From Ottelia alismoides (Eukaryota; Streptophyta; Magnoliopsida; Alismatales; Hydrocharitaceae), in assembly GCA_037367405.1 (NCBI GenBank), contig JAZKJV010010750.1, forward strand, positions 248,001 through 312,000: 64,000 nt of DNA, written 5' to 3'. The translations under genes and the position numbers were made by a program. Every line of letters starts with the position of its first letter. Within the stretch, counting starts at the first letter, position 1. Below the pieces are notes generated by a model. The model ran no database searches. It saw nothing but the letters and a program-made list of their open reading frames with translations, and was not told where the DNA came from. Positions 45,999-59,411 of this stretch are shown here, piece after piece.

Positions 45999-46771
45999 AA
46001 TCAGGAGCTGCCAAGTATTTGATTTTTTTGTTTATTTATTTTAGGCTAGAAAATGGCCGAATTACGAAAAACTTAAAACATGAAATATTTTTCTTTTATT
46101 TTTTTCTATTTTTTGGTGATTTTTAATTAATTTTTGGAAATAAGAATAAGGTATGTACATTATAGGTCTATACATAGGTATATGTACAATATGTTTTTGT
46201 ATTTTTTTTTAATTTTGTAATTTTTATTTGATTTTTGTTTTGTTTCTTTTTATTTATTTTATTTACAAAATATAATCTAGAATATTTACAAAAAGTTTTA
46301 GAAATAAATAAATTTATTTACAAGGTGAAATAGATAAGGAAGGTGGTATATGTACATGGTGAAAAGATATTTTTGGATTTTTGATTTTCAATTTTTATTT
46401 TGTTTTTAATAGCTTTTACAAAATATATACAAATATTTACAACATATTTTTGGGTGAGGAAAATATATAGTTTTATTTATTTACAAATATATACATATGT
46501 GAGCCCCTATCTCCCTCTACTTGGCTTTTATGCGGTCAGGCCCATGCTGAGCCCTCCCTTGGGTTAGGTTGCTCAATATTTATTCTAAATATTTCCCTCT
46601 TTTTCTTTTTACTCTTTATTCTTTTATTTTTGCACAAAAACATGCTAATTACAGGTTTTTACACAATGCATGCTTTTGGTAATTGTTTGTATTTACACAT
46701 ATCTACATGTATTTGCAAAGGTTTTTGTAGCTAAAATAGAAGAATAAAGAGTGATGAATGGGTATTCATCA

Positions 46772-47598
46772 GTGTGCATTTGACAAAATCTCACTAAAAA
46801 GTAGTTGCTATTAAACGTGAAGAACCATATATTAATCATTGAGAAGAGAGACAAAAAGTCCGGTCTTTTGTGCCACGTAGTGCCCGCCACAATAGGTCCT
46901 GCCTGCACTGTATGTGACCTCTCTGAGCACACGGTCTAAAGTCTAAATAAGTAACATTTATTAATTTTACTAGATACAAACATAAGGGAATATAATCACA
47001 TGATTCTTATTAGGGTTTGGACCTAATTACCGATACAAACAACCTAATTCTATGGGCTCCATGCACACAAAACAAAAAGAAATAAAGGCAGAAAACTCAA
47101 AACATTGAGAAACAAAATAAAAGAAAGCGGTGAAAATGTGAGAAAATGCGACGAGGCCCCAAGGTGAACAATCACCTGGGCACTCGACCTCATAGAGTGG
47201 AATAGTATCCAAGTCTTTACTTATTACAAATAATAAATAAATCTCTCTCTCACCAATAAATAAATCTAATATAAATCTATGCTAAGTAGTCTCTCATTGC
47301 CATAATTGCTTCCTCTTCAGTTGTCAAAGTGTGAAGACCAGTCTCCCCAAGCCTTACTGCCTCGGCCTTCTAAGAAACCGTCCCCGTATAGCAAGCCCTC
47401 GCAACAAATATGAAAAGAGAGGCGTATTAGCACAATTAACCAAATAATCATAATCAAAAACATGTGTCAAAATGAGTTATGTACATGTGATAAATAAATA
47501 AATGAATATGGATAAAGGAATAAATAAATAGTTAAGTCGATAGATCGAAAAATAAATGGATACATACATATAAATAAAAAGTAGGCTACGCAAGTTTC
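46772..47598 (-). mobile_element. Leader of element H
   Basis: This is non-coding sequence between LTR D and the degenerate H primer site. It resembles the leader of A near 47310-47335. The link to gag at 38393 is interrupted by D and P, without a detectable target-site repeat. Confidence 0.5.
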
Positions 47599-47617
47599 TC
47601 CTCATCAATGATGCTAT
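47599..47617 (-). promoter_or_regulatory. Degenerate primer-binding site of element H
   Basis: The minus-strand ATAGCATCATTGATGAGGA aligns with the A site (AATGGCGTCGTTGCCGGGG). Most differences are G to A or C to T, as expected from decay of methylated cytosines. Confidence 0.6.
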
Positions 47618-49568
47618 TTGATGACTAAGATTTTACGAGGGTCTAGAGTCTAATAAGTCAAGAAATCAAGTCGATTTTGTGATCGCTAATGAAATCCCGA
47701 CCAGTCAAAAATTAATCCATAATAAAATATAGATGGAAAGCAAAGAAAATGTGGAGTTCAAATTTATTATTCTTTACAACACAAAATCATATAGTATACA
47801 AGCATGTAGAGATCGACCCACTGAGAGGAAGTTAGGTAGCCTATGATTATTTTTAATGAAAGTATATTTTGTACATGTGTTTCTTTATTCATTATGTGGG
47901 TTTCAATTTCTTAATTTATATATGTATACATTAAATGAATTTAATAATGAACATATAAGTACAATATATATATATATATATATATATATTAGATTAATAC
48001 GTACGTACAAATATGTACACATAGGTAAAGATACACTTGTAAAGTATTCACACATTTTCAAGTACATAGATATTTATATATAATATATACATATATAATT
48101 ATGCTAATAATAATATTTCAATTTTTTACAGATATATATTTATATATATATATATCTTTTTTTAGTATATGATATAAGAGTATATGAGGTTATATATATA
48201 ATAAAGAATAGTATAGATATAAATAAAACTAAAATAAATAAAAATCATAGATTAAAATGTTTTTAGGTTTTAAGAAATTTTTCATTGTTTTTGTATTTTT
48301 TATGTATTTTTGCTATTTTTGTGGATTTTTAGTGTCACAAGTATCCCAATCAGGGATTAAATAAAAAGTCCGAAATGAATTGGAGATTAAAAATAGCAAA
48401 TAACGTCCAAAATTCTCCAAATCAATTTTAATAGATAGATATTACCATATAAAAAATTCAGAGATAAATATTTTTGGGTTTTTAAGATTTTTTTCAATTT
48501 TTACTGATTTTAGAGGTTTTTATTTTTGGCCTTTTTCTTTTTTCTATTTTTAGGTATTTTTGATTGGGAATACAAACTAATAAAATACAAAACATATAAT
48601 TTTCTTGGAATTTTTCAAAACATTTTTCAATTTTTTGGTATTTGTAAGGTAAACACGAATAAATTGTGCTCATTTGAATTTTATAAATAGTAAAAATGAC
48701 CAAAATGCCAAAATAAATATGTAGCATGAAATTACATGCTATAAAACATCAAAACCTATTTTTGCATAACTTTTAGAGCATGGGTGCTACTTTTAATAAA
48801 TGAAATTCAAGCACTAAAAAAACACGAACTGAGAAGGGTATTTTTTTCAAATGAAATAAACATCAGAGGCGTGCATGCAATTTTCCCATAAATTTACAAT
48901 GTATATTAAAATTTGTTGGACAAAAATAAATACACAAACTAACAGTGGTATCTTCGCAAAGTAGTCACATCAAGTGGGACGACATGTGAGGTGACCTAGC
49001 ATGGACCCATGCGCAAAATATTGTAAATTCAAGGGCCACTATGCAATTTTTCTACATTATTTACATTGCAAAAATTATTTACATGAGCAAATAAAAAATA
49101 CAAAAATAACAAGGTGAGTTGTGCAATTTAACCCTTATTAGTGTGTTATCCAACGATGCAAATCATCCCACTTGAACACGTGTTGCATGCTAGTTGACCG
49201 ATATTGGTTCAGACCTGACACATCAGATTAGATCAAATATGAAGATCTGAAGGCTGAGGTAGGCGAGAGCCAATGGTAGATAACTGACATGGGGCTCCTC
49301 CTAAAATCAGACGGTTACTGCTATCTACAAAGAACATGGAAGAACAACTTGCTTCCCTGCCTTCGATCGTTGATATCTGCTCTGTCTGGTTGTCCTCTTC
49401 GATGTTCTTGTTCTCTACACCTCCGGTGAGATATGCCGCAGCGAGTAATGATCCCAAAATGGTCTAGGACCCATTGTCAGAGTCCTGGAGCTCGGTCAAT
49501 GTTGAAGCACATGGGGACCCTCGTCTAGGTGCGATTAAGTCCCAGAAGGGCTACTTTGACTTCAACAC

Positions 49569-49899
49569 CTACAAGAATGGTCCAGTGACTCGAGGCGATC
49601 GCCTCAATCTATAGTGAAGCTGGGATGCGCAGTGATGGAGGTAAGCGGTGAGGTTCCAGGAAGTAGACAAACATCGATTCCTCGAGTGGAGTGTAATCGG
49701 GTGAACTAGATGGGTCAAGTTAATGAAGAACGCATCAGGGATCGAAGTGAGATGGCACGTGAGCACAAAGACAGTCAGAAACTTTGTGGATTGGTCGAAG
49801 CCCTAGTAGCACCAGCAAACACTATGATTGGAATCTACGAATCTAGAGCAGTAAAAGCTAACATAATTGCTATAATGAAAAGACGATGAATAAATGTAC
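49569..49899 (-). other. Intron-like GT...AG interval in the H 5' LTR
   Basis: The donor-like TTTAG|GTACAT (first G at 49899) is about 210 nt after the TATA box. The acceptor-like CATTCTTGTAG|GTGTTG has its last G at 49569. The interval is 331 nt and T-rich at its start. Confidence 0.45.
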
Positions 49900-50319
49900 C
49901 TAAAAATGTAGAAACATTTCTCTTATAGCTGGTCGGAGGACCAGGGAGCAGAGGTGGTTGGAGAGCGACCTTGGATCGCTTTGCCTTGCCCAAATCACAC
50001 GCCCACATCTTTTGGATGCTCCATCTGTCACCAGGAACACACACACATGATGAGGGGATTCACGGATCAGAGATGGGTTAAGAAGCACATGAGAAGCAGT
50101 ATTTCTTATTTATAAACAAAGTGGTCAGGGCTTATTGATCAATGACATGTGATTGAATTGAGGAGTTGATTAGATCTTTGGCTAAGGCGTGATTCAACGG
50201 TGTTTATTCTCCATGAATCGCACATCACGCATCGCCAGAACATGATGAACGCCAATGGAAAAATGGGTGAAATCCAAGAGTCTGACATTCTAGTGACTCG
50301 AGGAAGAGAGATTGGTGTG

Positions 50320-50333
50320 TTGACTTGGGTCAA
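50320..50333. repeat. Inverted W-box pair at the composition switch (H 5' LTR)
   Basis: TTGACTTGGGTCAA, followed 20 bases later by TTGGTCCACC, lies just before the AT-rich half, the same position as the B, D and E palindromes. Confidence 0.7.
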
Positions 50334-51539
50334 TAGTCTCAGCCCTCTGATTGGTCCACCTCGGCTACTACAGGACAAAAAGGTTGGATTTATTCGGAAA
50401 ATAATTAATTAAACTTAATAGATGATTTTATTAATTTTTCGTTATAAATAAAATAATTATTAGTTTACATAGTTTTTTAATATGATTTATACTTATTTTT
50501 TGGTTTATTTTATTACATGTAAATTTTTAAGGCTATATTTATAGGTATATTTATCTATGTTTTGCATATTTTATTTTAATGTTTTATTTTATATTTTACA
50601 ATTTTATTTCCTTATTTTATATATTTATAACTTTTTCTATAATCAAATATATTTTTATTGTATTTTATGATGTTATTTGTACTCTTAAACAAATAGGGGT
50701 ATATATTATATAGATATAAGTATTTTATATTCATCTATGTATTTATGTATATAATTTATTTTTTGTTTTAGTTATGGTTTTAATCTATTCTGAACATGTA
50801 GATATACTATAAATACTATTTATAATATTATAAATATATAAAATTGTAAAAATGATACAGATTAAGTCAAATGAATATTTTATTAAAGTATATGGTACAA
50901 TAGGGGTCCAAAACCCAACTTTCACACCGTAACTCCAAAAAATATGAAATCACCTTCATTATATAACATAATAAAAGTTACATACAATAAATGGTGATGG
51001 GATTGGGAAGTTAGGATTTTGGATTTCTATTTTCAGTATAAAAAGTACTGTATCGTATTTTTGAATAAACTCAAATTTGTATTTTTCTGTATATTATTAT
51101 CTAAAACTTTCATGTACAAAGTTCATTGATTTGATGAAAACATAATAAATAATAAAATAGATCCCAAAAATTGATTTATTGATGAATAAAAGAATATGGT
51201 TTTATTGTGTATTCATCCTTTATCTCCTCCTACTTTATGCCTTGTCGATTACATCAATTCATGACTTGGTCTCTGGGTTTGGGACCATAAAATACCTTTG
51301 GTATTTTATTCTTTTTCTTTTCATTCCTTATTCTATAATTTTGACATTAAAAGAAGTATTTCATATACAATAACTAGTATAAATAAAGAATGATAATTTG
51401 TACAAAATAATGTTATATACATGCATTAACTAGGGTTTTTAAGGCCAAAATTATAGATTTAAGGTGATGAAATGGAGATTCATCAATACACTACCATGCA
51501 TAATAAAAATACCTTTTCATTTTATTACTTAGATATGAT

Positions 51540-53700
51540 TTGTGTTTGTTGTTGGACAAGTGATTCCACGACGAGATATTATGCAATAAATGTTATTGCA
51601 AATCACTCCTTCATAAGAAATGAAGAATAACTAATTTGCATACAAAACCCTTAATATAATTAGGCTTATGGACCATGGCCATCTTAAAATCATACAATAG
51701 TTGATCCAAAGGTTGGATAATAGAGACTGGTGTACGATTGAATATCTAAAGAGTTAGATTGAAGACTCAACCACACCGTTAAGTGATTACCAAGAAGGGA
51801 TCTCCAGCCTGAGAAGAAATTCTTACTCCAAAATCTGACATCCGACCGACATCTTGACGTATGTCCTCTATGTAGGAATAGAGTTTTGAAGGTGTTGGGT
51901 GATTTAGATCAAAGATTTGACCTATCAAGGTCGAGATAACTACGTCATGTGTCATATGTTGACACCTATAGCAAGGCATCATCTAACCTGAGACTATACA
52001 GTAGCGAGATGGTGCACATACTAAGGTGTATGAGTAATATCATCGCTCAAAGGAATCATACATGTTCACTAATGATCTGGAAGACACGAGCTCAATCATG
52101 AGATTATGGGATAAACCAAATGCCAATGGTGGTTAGTTGTTTTGGAAATAAGATAGGATTTGAAGGTATGATATATGCTTTCGAAAAGCATATCAACAAT
52201 ACGAACTCCCAATAATAAGATGAATAAGTTAATGATAAAATCATTAAGGAGACAATTCAAATACGATCACAACTTCGGGTCTATTCTAGGTCTTTCAATC
52301 TACAGAATTTATGAGTATTAGGAATACTCGAGGATGTTGTGATATTAATCGACTGTGTAACCATAATGCTTCCATTATATGAAATAGGTTTGGATTTTAG
52401 TGACTCCACTTAGTATATTGGTTATCAAATCTTAGTCCAAATGTTGGACATAGATCTGAATATGACTCAAATGCAACAACATGATTAGATATTATGTCTG
52501 ATATGATGAGACATCTTTGAGAGGTCTTGTAGAGCTCATATGAGATTGTATCTCACTATCCAAGTCACTATACATGGAATATGTAGTCATCATATCCTTA
52601 TCTCCAACTATCCACGGATAAGTCATATTGTTCTTAGAAGAGTTCAAGAATATTTCTGTTGTTGATGATATTTGAGCTTTGAAAATTGATGTTTAAATGA
52701 TATTTTATTATAATTAATATTGTCGATATAGTTCTCATTATCTGGATAGAGAGAGAGAGAATTCATATAATTAAATTAAATTTGATTATCCTGGATATGA
52801 TTAATATGGATATCACTATCTGAAATAATCCTAAGTATTTAGAATATGATCCATAATGTCAGAAGAGAGATTTAATTGTAAATATGATTTAAATTTTATA
52901 AGTTAATGTGAATTGGATTCACATTATTGAATTAAATATGAATGGAATTAACATTATACAATTAAATGTAAATGTGATGTATACTTAATATTGGATGGAT
53001 GAATATAATTCATAGTTATCAATGACATGATTGGAACTGTCACTAGATAATTTAGAATTGTTTTGATAAACATTCAAGCACCAAATGTTGTTTCAAGCAT
53101 ATAGAAAATATGTTGAGATTTGAGAATCTCATCCATAAGGAGAAAAAAAGAGCTCCATTTCTCATATGGAGTTGATAACCACATGAGAAATGATTCTTTG
53201 ATGGATGTTCACCCTAATAAGGAAGGAGACTCTCCTCTTCTTATTATTCCATGTGAAATTGATTTAATGGAATTTAAATTCTTTGAAGAAAGTCTAATAT
53301 TATTTATTTCTTTAAATTAAATAATTATTGTTGTAAATTATTTCAAAAAAATCAAGGTCATTGATTTGAAAGCATAAGTTAATATACACCATTGATTATA
53401 TATGCACATAGATTAGGATCCATGGACATACATTTTATTATAAAAGAAATGCTAACCCTAGCCCCGTTTAATTGAATGGAATGCAATGGTTGCATGAAAA
53501 TCCTCTCTCTCTCTCTCTTTCCCTCTCTATACATGTCCATTGGTTATCTATATCAACCCCAAGTGGCCGTCCACTCTAGTGTTTAAAGAGTGCATCACCG
53601 TTGTCGCGCTGCTATTGTGATGTCAGATTTGCTTTTGTGGATCCCAGTCTTATTCAGTGCTTTGTGCTTATGAGGGTGATGATGGATTTCAAAAGTTGAG
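51540..53700 (+). repeat. Copia LTR piece K2a (5' part)
   Basis: This is a diverged copy of the K1/K4 LTR. GCAATAAATGTTATTGC at 51582-51598 matches the K4 LTR near its outer end (about 62020-62036). Homology then runs to the GTGGCCGTCCAC region (53563-53574, like 8087-8098) and stops near 53700. A (CT)n stretch lies at 53503-53526. The open frame 53120-53320 shows no motif. 51486-51539 is short unassigned flank. Confidence 0.7.
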
Positions 53701-53714
53701 GTCGAGAGTTGACT

Positions 53715-55737
53715 AGTTGAGGTCCTCTACATAGTAATGGAGATTCAAAAGTTTTGGAATAATCAATTCAAAGGGTTGACTAGTTGAGGTCGAGATAAAA
53801 TAAGACCTGAATCATGACTATCATGATCAAGCAAATATATTTTGACCTTGGATAGATATGCATCTATATACCTGGGTATGCAAATTTGACAGACCAATAG
53901 ATTGGTGACCTAGACATGGTCCACATACCAGCACGCTGGTGTGCATATGAAGTCATATGAGATGTATGATCACTCGTAGGAATCATACAGGTTCATACAT
54001 GATGAACCAGGACACAACGCTCACTTATGAGATGATTTAAGGTCAAAAAGAATTTCATGCATGGTCATCTAATTTCTGAAATAAGACACGAATTCGAGAT
54101 ATTAATATATGCTTTTGGAAAATATGATTAATATTATCACTCAACTATCAAATGAGATTTCTATTGATATATTCTGAAGAAGACAGTCAAACCAGGGTTT
54201 GAACTTCGGATTTATCATGGTCTTCTAATGTGAATGATGCATGAGTGTTGGGAATACTCAATGTTACATATGTTGTTATGGATCATCTACCATGATACTT
54301 CCATTTCGAGAGAGTAATGAAACATGATGAATTTTAGTGGCTCCATTTAGTAGATGTTTTATGATTGAATTGTATTAACTCACAATTCATTTGAATCTAA
54401 TTTCCAATTCCAATTCCAATTTCAATGTCCAAATGTTTGAAACAAAAAGTTCATGGAAATGGAAATATACAAGATCCTTGAGCTCATTTCTTAGCTCCAA
54501 ATGGTTCGACTATTATAAGAAACGGTCAAGATAGTTGGATTCAACTCAACAACACTTTGTCTATCTCATGGAGAGTGTTATGTTTTTTGTTGAGCTCACT
54601 GAGAGTGTAATGTGTTAAATCTCAAGCTCAACATTTGCAGATGATAGATTTTTGAAAAAAAGGCTTTAAATTTTCAAATTGGATAGTTATCCACATTTCG
54701 AGTCTCTATACATAGATAGTATAATTTCCATGACATTATCTCCAAGTATAAGCATTTGTATCTCATGAGTCTTAATTTGATTAGGACTCATACTTACTTA
54801 TGTTAATATCATAATAATAATAATAATAGTTATTATTACTTAAGGACAATTATCTAAATATAACTCACAAATATATCTCATTAATTAATGTGAATAGTGA
54901 CTCACAATAATTAATAATTATGGATATGATTCATATAAATATTTATCTAAATCTTAATTACATAATATTTGTAAGGAATGAAATTATGTGAATTTTTTCA
55001 CATTAATTTTGTAGATGTAGTTTTGGATTTACATTTAATTTTGGGCTCATGAATATTACATATAAGCTTTGAGGATTAAATCTATAATTTCTCTAATTTT
55101 GATAATGAGATTATAAAGTTAATTAATTAATAGATAAATGGGCAACAAGTTTATCTAGTTTTAGTTAAGTTAAGTTGTTGTATATTTATTGTTAATAAGT
55201 TAATATTAATTGGAGATAAAAATGAAATAATCTTTATTGAATTAGAACTTGCTCTATGCTCCTGATTTAAAATTTAAGGTACTACAACACAAATGTTAGA
55301 CATGTGGTGTAAGTATAATAGGTGGCAAGGCCCTCTCATTTGTGCAACAGTTTTAGAAAGCAATAATAGCTAGAAATCATATCCCTTGAGATACATAAGC
55401 GTGTTAAGAGTCTCCATCTCTCATATATCTCTTCTTGTTTCTCTAGTTGACGTCCGGGTTTTTGAGAAGCAACGCGATTCATCTCCGTGCTCATGAGAGA
55501 ACTTTTGCAGACCAGACTTGATTCAGGAGGTTTTCTCGTTCAAAAAATCACGCTTCAAGAGATAACCCTGATCTATCTCTTTTATTCATGAAATTTTTTT
55601 ATTAAAATTTATAATTTATGAATGCATAAATTGTTGTGCTACATTTTCTTGTTTATATAATGAACTAAGATTGTTTTAGCAAAATGTTTGCTAAATATTT
55701 CATATTTCAGTAATGTGTAGTATTAATCCCTTCAATT
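53715..55737 (+). repeat. Copia LTR piece K2b (3' part), head-to-tail with K2a
   Basis: Starting near 53715 the sequence returns to a position equal to about 6480 in K1 (GGTCCTC then GAGATTC and GGTTGACT...GAG) and runs to the LTR end and primer site. About 1.7 kb of the LTR is therefore present twice in tandem (K2a and K2b), both diverged. (AAT)n at 54806-54830. Confidence 0.65.
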
Positions 55738-55755
55738 TGTATCAAAGCCATAGTT
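55738..55755 (+). promoter_or_regulatory. Degenerate copia primer-binding site (K2b)
   Basis: TGTATCAAAGCCATAG differs from TGGTATCAGAGCC at a few positions and lies at the LTR end. Confidence 0.65.
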
Positions 55756-56344
55756 TAGAGCATTTGGAATGCATCCAATTCCAATGAGCAATCGACTAGA
55801 TCATCTCGATTATTGGGTAAATTGTCTTGTAATAGTTTTAATGATTCGAGTGATTCGATGACTTTCAATGATTCTACTATTCTCCCTTACTTTTAAATGT
55901 AATTTTGGGATATATGTGAGGTACAGAAGATTTGGACTCATACCTAAAAGATGCACCAATTGTTGGTGACATTCAAGAGAAGATTCAAATGTTAAATGTG
56001 ATCGTATGATCCAATTTCGTCCAAAGATGGTAGCAATAAAGTTATGAATTTTGGCTATTGTTTTTGGGTCATATAACATCATAATCTACATACTAAAAAG
56101 TCATAAATCAAGTCCCCAATTTTTGTGAAAGGGTTTTGTGCCATTTCAATTGTATTGCCTTGAGAAATTGGATTTCTCCATAAGTGTAGTTGAAAGATGA
56201 CTAGATCGTCTTATTGACTTGTTTCTCTTATGTTGGGACTCGAATTTGATGGAAATATATTTTATTTATTTACATTAGGAGTTAGACAATATTTTATAAA
56301 TATACGGGGTTGTAATGAATTTAATTTTAAGTCCAAGTTATTGA
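55756..56344 (+). pseudogene. Copia leader and possible gag start, truncated
   Basis: This is sequence after the K2b primer site. One short plus-strand stretch near 55926-55965 (TEDLDSYLKDAPIVGD) could be a gag relic, but it is too short to assign. The minus-strand open frame at 55810-56082 shows no motif. The segment ends where an inverted copia LTR piece begins. Confidence 0.35.
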
Positions 56345-57330
56345 TGGATATGGATAGATCCTTAAGCGCATCATGGAAGCATGGAGATGGTATCGTTTTC
56401 GATTGGGAGCGACTAGTCACACAAGTTGTTCAGGGAAACATAAATTAAAAATTTCGAATGATGAAACCACATGATCCAAGAACAGTTCTCAGATCATTTC
56501 ATCTAAACCACAAACAAGTTTTAGTTTTACTCTTAAAGTGTGGTTGTGATCGAGTTTGTAAACGAATAGATCTTATGTCTTAAGTCCGATCTGATGGAAG
56601 AGATGCTTGCGAGCGCATTGATGAAACGCGCACTCCTTGCAATCCATGTTGATTATCCAAGTGGTGAATATCCTTATCTCATCCCACGAGATCTGACATC
56701 TTCTTCATGAGAGAGGCGCACCGAAGGAGATGGAGATGCACGAGCAAATGATCTGGCAGCATAACAACGATGCAGCGGTGATGGAGACTCTCTCCAAGGC
56801 TCCATGGGGGACGACCACAATGAGAAAGAGAGAGAGAGAGAGAGACTTGGTGTGTAGAGAGAGAGATAAAGAGATAATTAGTTGTTGTCCTCTTGTTGTA
56901 ACTTAAAGAGCATGGGGTGCCTCTTCTTATAAAGTATTTTGGGAGTCATGTATCCCAATCCATGTGCACACAAATCGAAAAGATGAGATTGATTTATGCT
57001 TTCAATCAATGACCATGATTAGTTGCTCCAATATTTCCACCAACAATTATCAATTTAAATATATCAAAATGTATGAAATATAATTTTCATTTGATATAAA
57101 TCAATTTGTGTAGAAAATAAAGGAAAGAGACCCACCCCATACCATGTACGGAGTGAATGGCGATGGAGTCCAACTCCATGTGTCACCAACCCCATATATG
57201 GTGGGGGCACTCCTATTTTCATATTGGATAAAAATCTTAGAGATTTAACATGATCATATTATCCAACAACAATTGTTGCATATTTAATCAAATAAATATT
57301 TCTAAATTATTTAGTGATAATTTCAGTCAC
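56345..57330 (-). repeat. Inverted copia LTR piece K3
   Basis: It aligns with the minus-strand K4 LTR at 59425-60420. Examples are CACATGATCCAAGAACAGTT (56469-56488) against CACATGATCCATGAACACTT (59529-59548), and AAGTCCGATCTGATGGAAGAG (56581) against the same in K4 (59656). (GA)n at 56825-56846. The outer half is absent. Confidence 0.75.
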
Positions 57331-57362
57331 ACATTGAATGAAAGTGAATTATATTTGCGTAT

Positions 57363-59411
57363 TGATAAATATGCATTTCATCATCTTTATCATTTATTTT
57401 AGCGTAAAAACCCTTATAAAATATCTGTATATAATACTAACTCCATATTCTTACTTACTTACTTACATCTGTATGTAAATATTATACATATATTGTTATT
57501 TTAACCTTAAATAAATAAAGAAAGAAATATAGGAAAAATAAAGAAAATAAAAAAACAAGACTGTACATATGTCATAGATACAGGGTGACCCTAACTTTGA
57601 GATAAAGTCAAGACTTGACCTGATCGACCAGGAATGAATTAGGGGAAGATAGGGTCTTTAATCAGAAAATCCAAAAAAATGTGTTGTAGATATTTTTCTG
57701 TGTATATTTGTATAGTTACACTATTTTATTTGTACATAAATTGACCTCAAATGAAATAATTTTCAAAACAAAAGTTGTAAATAAAAATGTTTCCAAAATA
57801 ATAAAAAGAATTGCAAAAAAAAACCATCTATAGAATAATAGTAATCACATCCGGAGAAGGTCAATAATTGAAAGACCAATTCCGGCTTCATATGAACACA
57901 AATTGAATCAAACTCACTTCCAATGTATTCTAAATTAAATTATTTTTAAAATGGTTGTGGTTTCATAATTTTCGGGCTTACAATTTGAAAGAAGGATTTA
58001 TTAGGTGGTTTGTGTAATTTTACCATTTATCTGTACATATTGTATTTGTACATAATTGTAAATATTTCTAATAAATAATTAAAATAAAAATAAAAATAAA
58101 CAAATCTAAAAAACTAATTTCCTTAGTTTCATATGTAAATAATGTACTATAAGTATATAGTATATGGATAAAGTTAAATCCCTTAAATAAGCCTCACAAA
58201 AAATAAAAAAAAGTAACATTTATTATTTAATTAAATAAAGTGACAAAATAAATAAAAAAATTTGTAAATAATTTTAACACTAATTTCCTTTCTTATCTCT
58301 ATCTCATTTCAATATATTTCCTTATCTTTACCTCATTTCAAATTTTGGATTTCAAATTCTTTTCTTTTCTATTTATAAGGCTCCTCTTCCCTCATTTCAA
58401 TTTATCAATCTTTTGGAGAGGAGCTTCTTTTTCCGAGAGCCATCTTATTGAAGAAGAGCGCCCAGCCTCCGAGCCGTCTGGTGACAGCGAGACGACCCTC
58501 ATCGAGGTGATTACGACATTCGTCCACTCCACAGTGAGATCCATTTTGCTAGTTCTAAACCTAGGTTAATCGTAGTTTAATTTTTCACATTTTTATTTCA
58601 TTGTCATATTTTTTCTATAGATCTTATAATCCATCATAACGATTTGATTTGCCCGATCTTGATTTTTCATTTCATATTGTTGATCTACCCACGTTCTTCT
58701 TCTACCTCACGCGATCTCTCATCTCTGACCACGTACAGTTGTTGAAGAATCGGTTCCAACCCATCACCTACAATGGAACCCCTTCGCCCACTAATTCTTG
58801 TTTTATTTTTTTTAAAGACCGAGCCATCATGCTCTAGCCGTTTTTCTATCCATATATTGTTTGCAGTAGTAAAGAAAAAGATTACAAAAAAAAACAAAAA
58901 ATGAAAAAATTACAAAAAAGGATTTCTGCAATTTATGTTTAAAAAAATTAAAAAAGTTTTCCTTCAGTTTCTATTTTTACATTTAAAAATAAAAAAAATA
59001 AAGGGCAGCGTGCACTGCCCTCTCCAGCCGCCGACGGTGTTCGCCGCCCCACTCTTGAACCACCAGCGGCATCGCCAGAATCCGCTCCTCAACGCCTTGC
59101 CGGCAGCCCACCTCCGCCGCAGGTCTCCACTGACCTCCGCCTGGGGCGGAAGTCCATCGCCAATGTCGCACCTCCTCTTCTAAGACCTCCTCCTCGACAC
59201 CATATTTTCCTAACCACCTGCGACCGCCCACGCGAGGTCACTACCGTCGACACCGATACTGCCTCGCGGAGAGGAGCCTCCCTCGCAATCGCCGGTCTCC
59301 ACCAAACTCCACCGTCGACCTATCGCACCTACCGCGGATGCCATCTATTGCGGTGCCCCTTTTATCTCCTGGAAACATAAGAACGGAAACGAAGGGAGCC
59401 CCGCGTGGAAG
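57363..59411 (+). repeat. Gypsy LTR F, truncated by copia K4
   Basis: It starts TGATAAAT...TTTCATCA (57363-57383). Blocks shared with N and H are near 57620-57655 (GATCGACC...AGGGGAAGATAGGG) and 57900-57990. A TATA box (CTATTTATAAGG) lies at 58369-58380, followed by a GC-rich part (58990-59410). The right end is replaced by the end of the K4 copia LTR. Open frames within are not called. Confidence 0.65.
58565..58866 (+). other. Intron-like GT...AG interval in LTR F
   Basis: The donor-like CTAG|GTTAAT (58565) is about 190 nt after the TATA box. The acceptor-like ATTGTTTGCAG ends at 58866, giving 302 nt, with a very T-rich start. A closer acceptor (CTATAG, 58620) is also possible. I chose this acceptor knowing the expected spacing, so it is weaker evidence. 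Confidence 0.35.

Larger units (their letters stand above)
44385..46771 (-). repeat. LTR D, truncated (subfamily of B and E)
   Basis: It starts on the minus strand TGATGAAT...ATTCATCA (46771-46752). Alignment with LTR B is clear from there to about 44390 (GCACAGGGGTATAAAAGC against B near 22768). The U5 end, about 1 kb in B, is missing, so the left edge is a truncation beside element P. The TATA box is at 45758-45768. The shared block CTCCCTCTACTTGGC is near 46511. Confidence 0.75.
8800..51485 (-). mobile_element. Gypsy element H, an old host element interrupted by several insertions
   Basis: Minus-strand pieces fall in the order expected for an Athila/Tat-branch gypsy element: 5' LTR, primer site, leader, gag, protease, reverse transcriptase, RNase H remnant, integrase, 3' UTR, polypurine tract, 3' LTR. 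Removing A, B and C joins host sequence at target-site repeats, and the protein motifs resume on the other side. The joins across E and across the D/P block have no target-site repeat and rest on order and strand only. The two LTRs assigned to H are the same subfamily but clearly diverged. All coding parts carry stops and deletions. Confidence 0.65.
47619..51485 (-). repeat. 5' LTR of element H
   Basis: It starts on the minus strand TGATGAATCTCC...TTTCATCA (51485-51465) and ends beside the primer site. The opening block (TTTTGGCCTTAAAAACCCTAG, complement near 51430-51457) is nearly identical to LTR N near 2596-2616. A TATA box (TTTATAAATA) lies at 50107-50116. AT-rich parts contain (TA)n at 47968-47990. 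Its right flank, ATACA, cannot be tested against the truncated 3' LTR. Confidence 0.75.
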
